A stretch of 64,000 nt of DNA from Sulfurimicrobium sp964384915. GTDB taxonomy: Bacteria; Pseudomonadota; Gammaproteobacteria; Burkholderiales; Sulfuricellaceae. How positions within the stretch are numbered: the stretch's first letter is position 1; the number at the start of each line of letters is the position of its first letter. The notes under the pieces were generated by a model. The model was not told the origin of the DNA and ran no database searches. It saw nothing but the letters and a program-made list of their open reading frames with translations. Position numbers and translations under genes: made by a program. Below are positions 62,887 through 64,000 of this stretch, piece after piece. The DNA is taken from NCBI GenBank assembly GCA_964384915.1, contig CAYLMA010000007.1, positions 67,010 through 131,009 of the forward strand, given 5' to 3'.

Positions 62887-63624
62887 ATGAAATCTACTGT
62901 CATAGATATCATTGCAATAGTGGCGCTATTGACCACAGGTAGTGTATTGGCAACCGACATGCCCCCCATTGCAGTGAGATACGGTTGCGTCGCTTGTCAT
63001 GCGATTGACAAAAGGCTCATAGGCCCTGCCTGGATGGAAATTTCCAAGGCCTATAATAGCCGTAGCAAGACAAGCATGGGTATCCCCATTTCTGAAATTC
63101 TCCGGAAGAAAACGGCCGAGGAATATCTGAGGCTGAGGATAGCCAACGGGGGCGCGGGTACCTGGGGAATGTTGATGATGCCGCCTTCTGACCCGCTCAA
63201 GCTTACGCCAGGTGACATCGATGCACTGGTGACGGGCATCATGGGGCTATCCAAGGGCCGCACGCAGAAAGGAAGGCTTGTTGGCTTGTCAAGGCTTCAC
63301 GGTTGCAATGATTGTCACGCCTTTGATTCCAATAAGGAGAACATCGGCCCGAGCTGGATGGATATTTCAAAATTTTACAATAACAGCATCACCAGCCCTT
63401 ATGACGGCCTAAAAGCGTCTGATGTGCTTAAAAGCAGGTCGGCAGAGGAATGGCTGTTGTTCAAGATATCCCACGGCGGCCGAGGAAATTGGGGCATGGC
63501 GGTTATGCCCGCATTGGAATATAGATATTTGACCATGTTAGGTGGCGTCGGGATGAATCCTGACCATACGTATCCGGAATTATTAGAAATAACCCGGTAT
63601 GTTCTTGGTCTGGCGAAGAAATGA
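62887..63624 (+). CDS. Tandem diheme cytochrome c
   Basis: The 245-residue product has a signal peptide (about residues 1-22) and two similar cytochrome c domains. Heme sites are CVACH (C34-H38) and CNDCH (C140-H144), each followed by the same pattern: GPAWM/GPSWMDISK..., a G-W-G-M segment and MP as the distal methionine region (WGMLMMPP, WGMAVMPAL). It resembles two fused class I c551/c552 domains. It is separated by 375 bp from the SHP cluster, so it may be independently controlled. Confidence 0.9.
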   Translation: MKSTVIDIIAIVALLTTGSVLATDMPPIAVRYGCVACHAIDKRLIGPAWMEISKAYNSRSKTSMGIPISEILRKKTAEEYLRLRIANGGAGTWGMLMMPPSDPLKLTPGDIDALVTGIMGLSKGRTQKGRLVGLSRLHGCNDCHAFDSNKENIGPSWMDISKFYNNSITSPYDGLKASDVLKSRSAEEWLLFKISHGGRGNWGMAVMPALEYRYLTMLGGVGMNPDHTYPELLEITRYVLGLAKK

Positions 63625-63709
63625 TTCAAGGGCCTGGACTCCATGACCTCGCCAACGTGAGGGGGCTGAATTTTGTGTTAACGGGATTTCGTTCAACCCA
63701 AATAAGCCA

Positions 63710-64000
63710 TTAAGCTTGTAGGCCGGGTTTGCGGTACCTTTTTTTAATTGCAATCGAAACGTTTAAGCGGCCTGGATCAACGGTCGCTTTGGAGAAAATG
63801 TGCCGCTGGCCAGCCATGGCACCTTGCAGCCGCAGCTTAATCACAATCAAAGCGGGTATTTCCTGCCAGGTGAAGCCGATGGTGATGAAGGGGCGCTTGA
63901 AAATGTCCTGGAAGATACCCTGCAGATCGAAAAACTGGTCGAGCCAGGAGGGTGTAAGAATTTTTGTGTAAACGGTCATTTGGCAGGAAACTGCCGTCCT
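63710..64000 (-). CDS. Possible C-terminal part of a gene entering from the right edge
   Basis: A minus-strand frame is open from the window edge (64000) to a stop at 63710. The visible peptide includes PSWLDQFFDLQGIFQDIFKR and ITIGFTWQEIPALIVIKLRL. I do not recognise it, and the opposite strand is also partly open, so it may not be coding. The gap 63625-63709 shows nothing else. Confidence 0.25.
   Translation of the reverse strand, partial: RTAVSCQMTVYTKILTPSWLDQFFDLQGIFQDIFKRPFITIGFTWQEIPALIVIKLRLQGAMAGQRHIFSKATVDPGRLNVSIAIKKRYRKPGLQA

Overview
The window is a chromosomal origin region of a betaproteobacterium. The evidence is the conserved order parB-parA-rsmG-mnmG / mnmE-yidC-yidD-rnpA-rpmH <> dnaA-dnaN-gyrB, the NtrYX-TrkAH block, and the smg-dprA-LysM / def-fmt-htpX-rsmB blocks. 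A Calvin-cycle phosphoribulokinase gene and several c-type cytochromes suggest a chemolithoautotroph, perhaps of the Nitrosomonadales (Gallionella/Sulfuricella-like). That placement is inference from gene content only. I saw no rRNA or tRNA genes, intact insertion sequences, prophage or CRISPR arrays.

Layout. 1-7.7 kb (minus strand): chromosome partitioning (parAB), 16S rRNA methylation, tRNA U34 modification (mnmG, mnmE), membrane protein insertion (yidC, yidD), RNase P protein and ribosomal protein L34. 7.7-13 kb (plus): dnaA, a probable oriC between dnaA and dnaN, dnaN and gyrB; this stretch is visibly more AT-rich than the rest. 13-18.5 kb (minus): topA, smg, dprA and a LysM protein. 18.6-29.7 kb (plus): def-fmt, htpX, rsmB, a DUF4390 gene, the ntrY/ntrX two-component pair split by a hairpin repeat, trkA-trkH potassium uptake and a TPR protein. 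29.7-41.3 kb: polA, LOG-family protein, thrB, uvrD, prk and leuS. 41.3-47.9 kb (plus): lptE-holA-proA-nadD-rsfS-rlmH-maf-rng. 47.9-51.5 kb (minus): dynamin-like GTPase, DUF167, yggT and proC. 51.8-54 kb: a PBP7-type endopeptidase and an MFS transporter.

The accessory part is the right-hand 10 kb. 54.1-56.2 kb is a compact three-gene operon matching the HvfABC/bufferin type of ribosomally made, modified metal-binding peptide: a secreted precursor with EGKCG repeats, a DUF692 (MNIO) modifying oxidase and a DUF2063 partner. It is followed by an unrecognised 722-residue membrane protein with one EF-hand. 58.6-62.5 kb is a redox cluster: an SHP-type cytochrome c (DUF1924), a diheme cytochrome c, a cytochrome b with an added C-terminal heme-c motif, and an OmpR/QseC-type two-component system. 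Its leader carries an 11-bp-spaced direct repeat fitting the encoded regulator family and a perfect 11-bp inverted repeat covering the ribosome binding site. A separate tandem diheme cytochrome c follows.

Scattered across the window are parS-like sites (core GTTTCACGTGAAAC and variants), in intergenic DNA near mnmG and gyrB and embedded in polA, rng, proC and the cytochrome b gene. With parAB at the left end, this makes the window a complete parABS centromere region around the origin.
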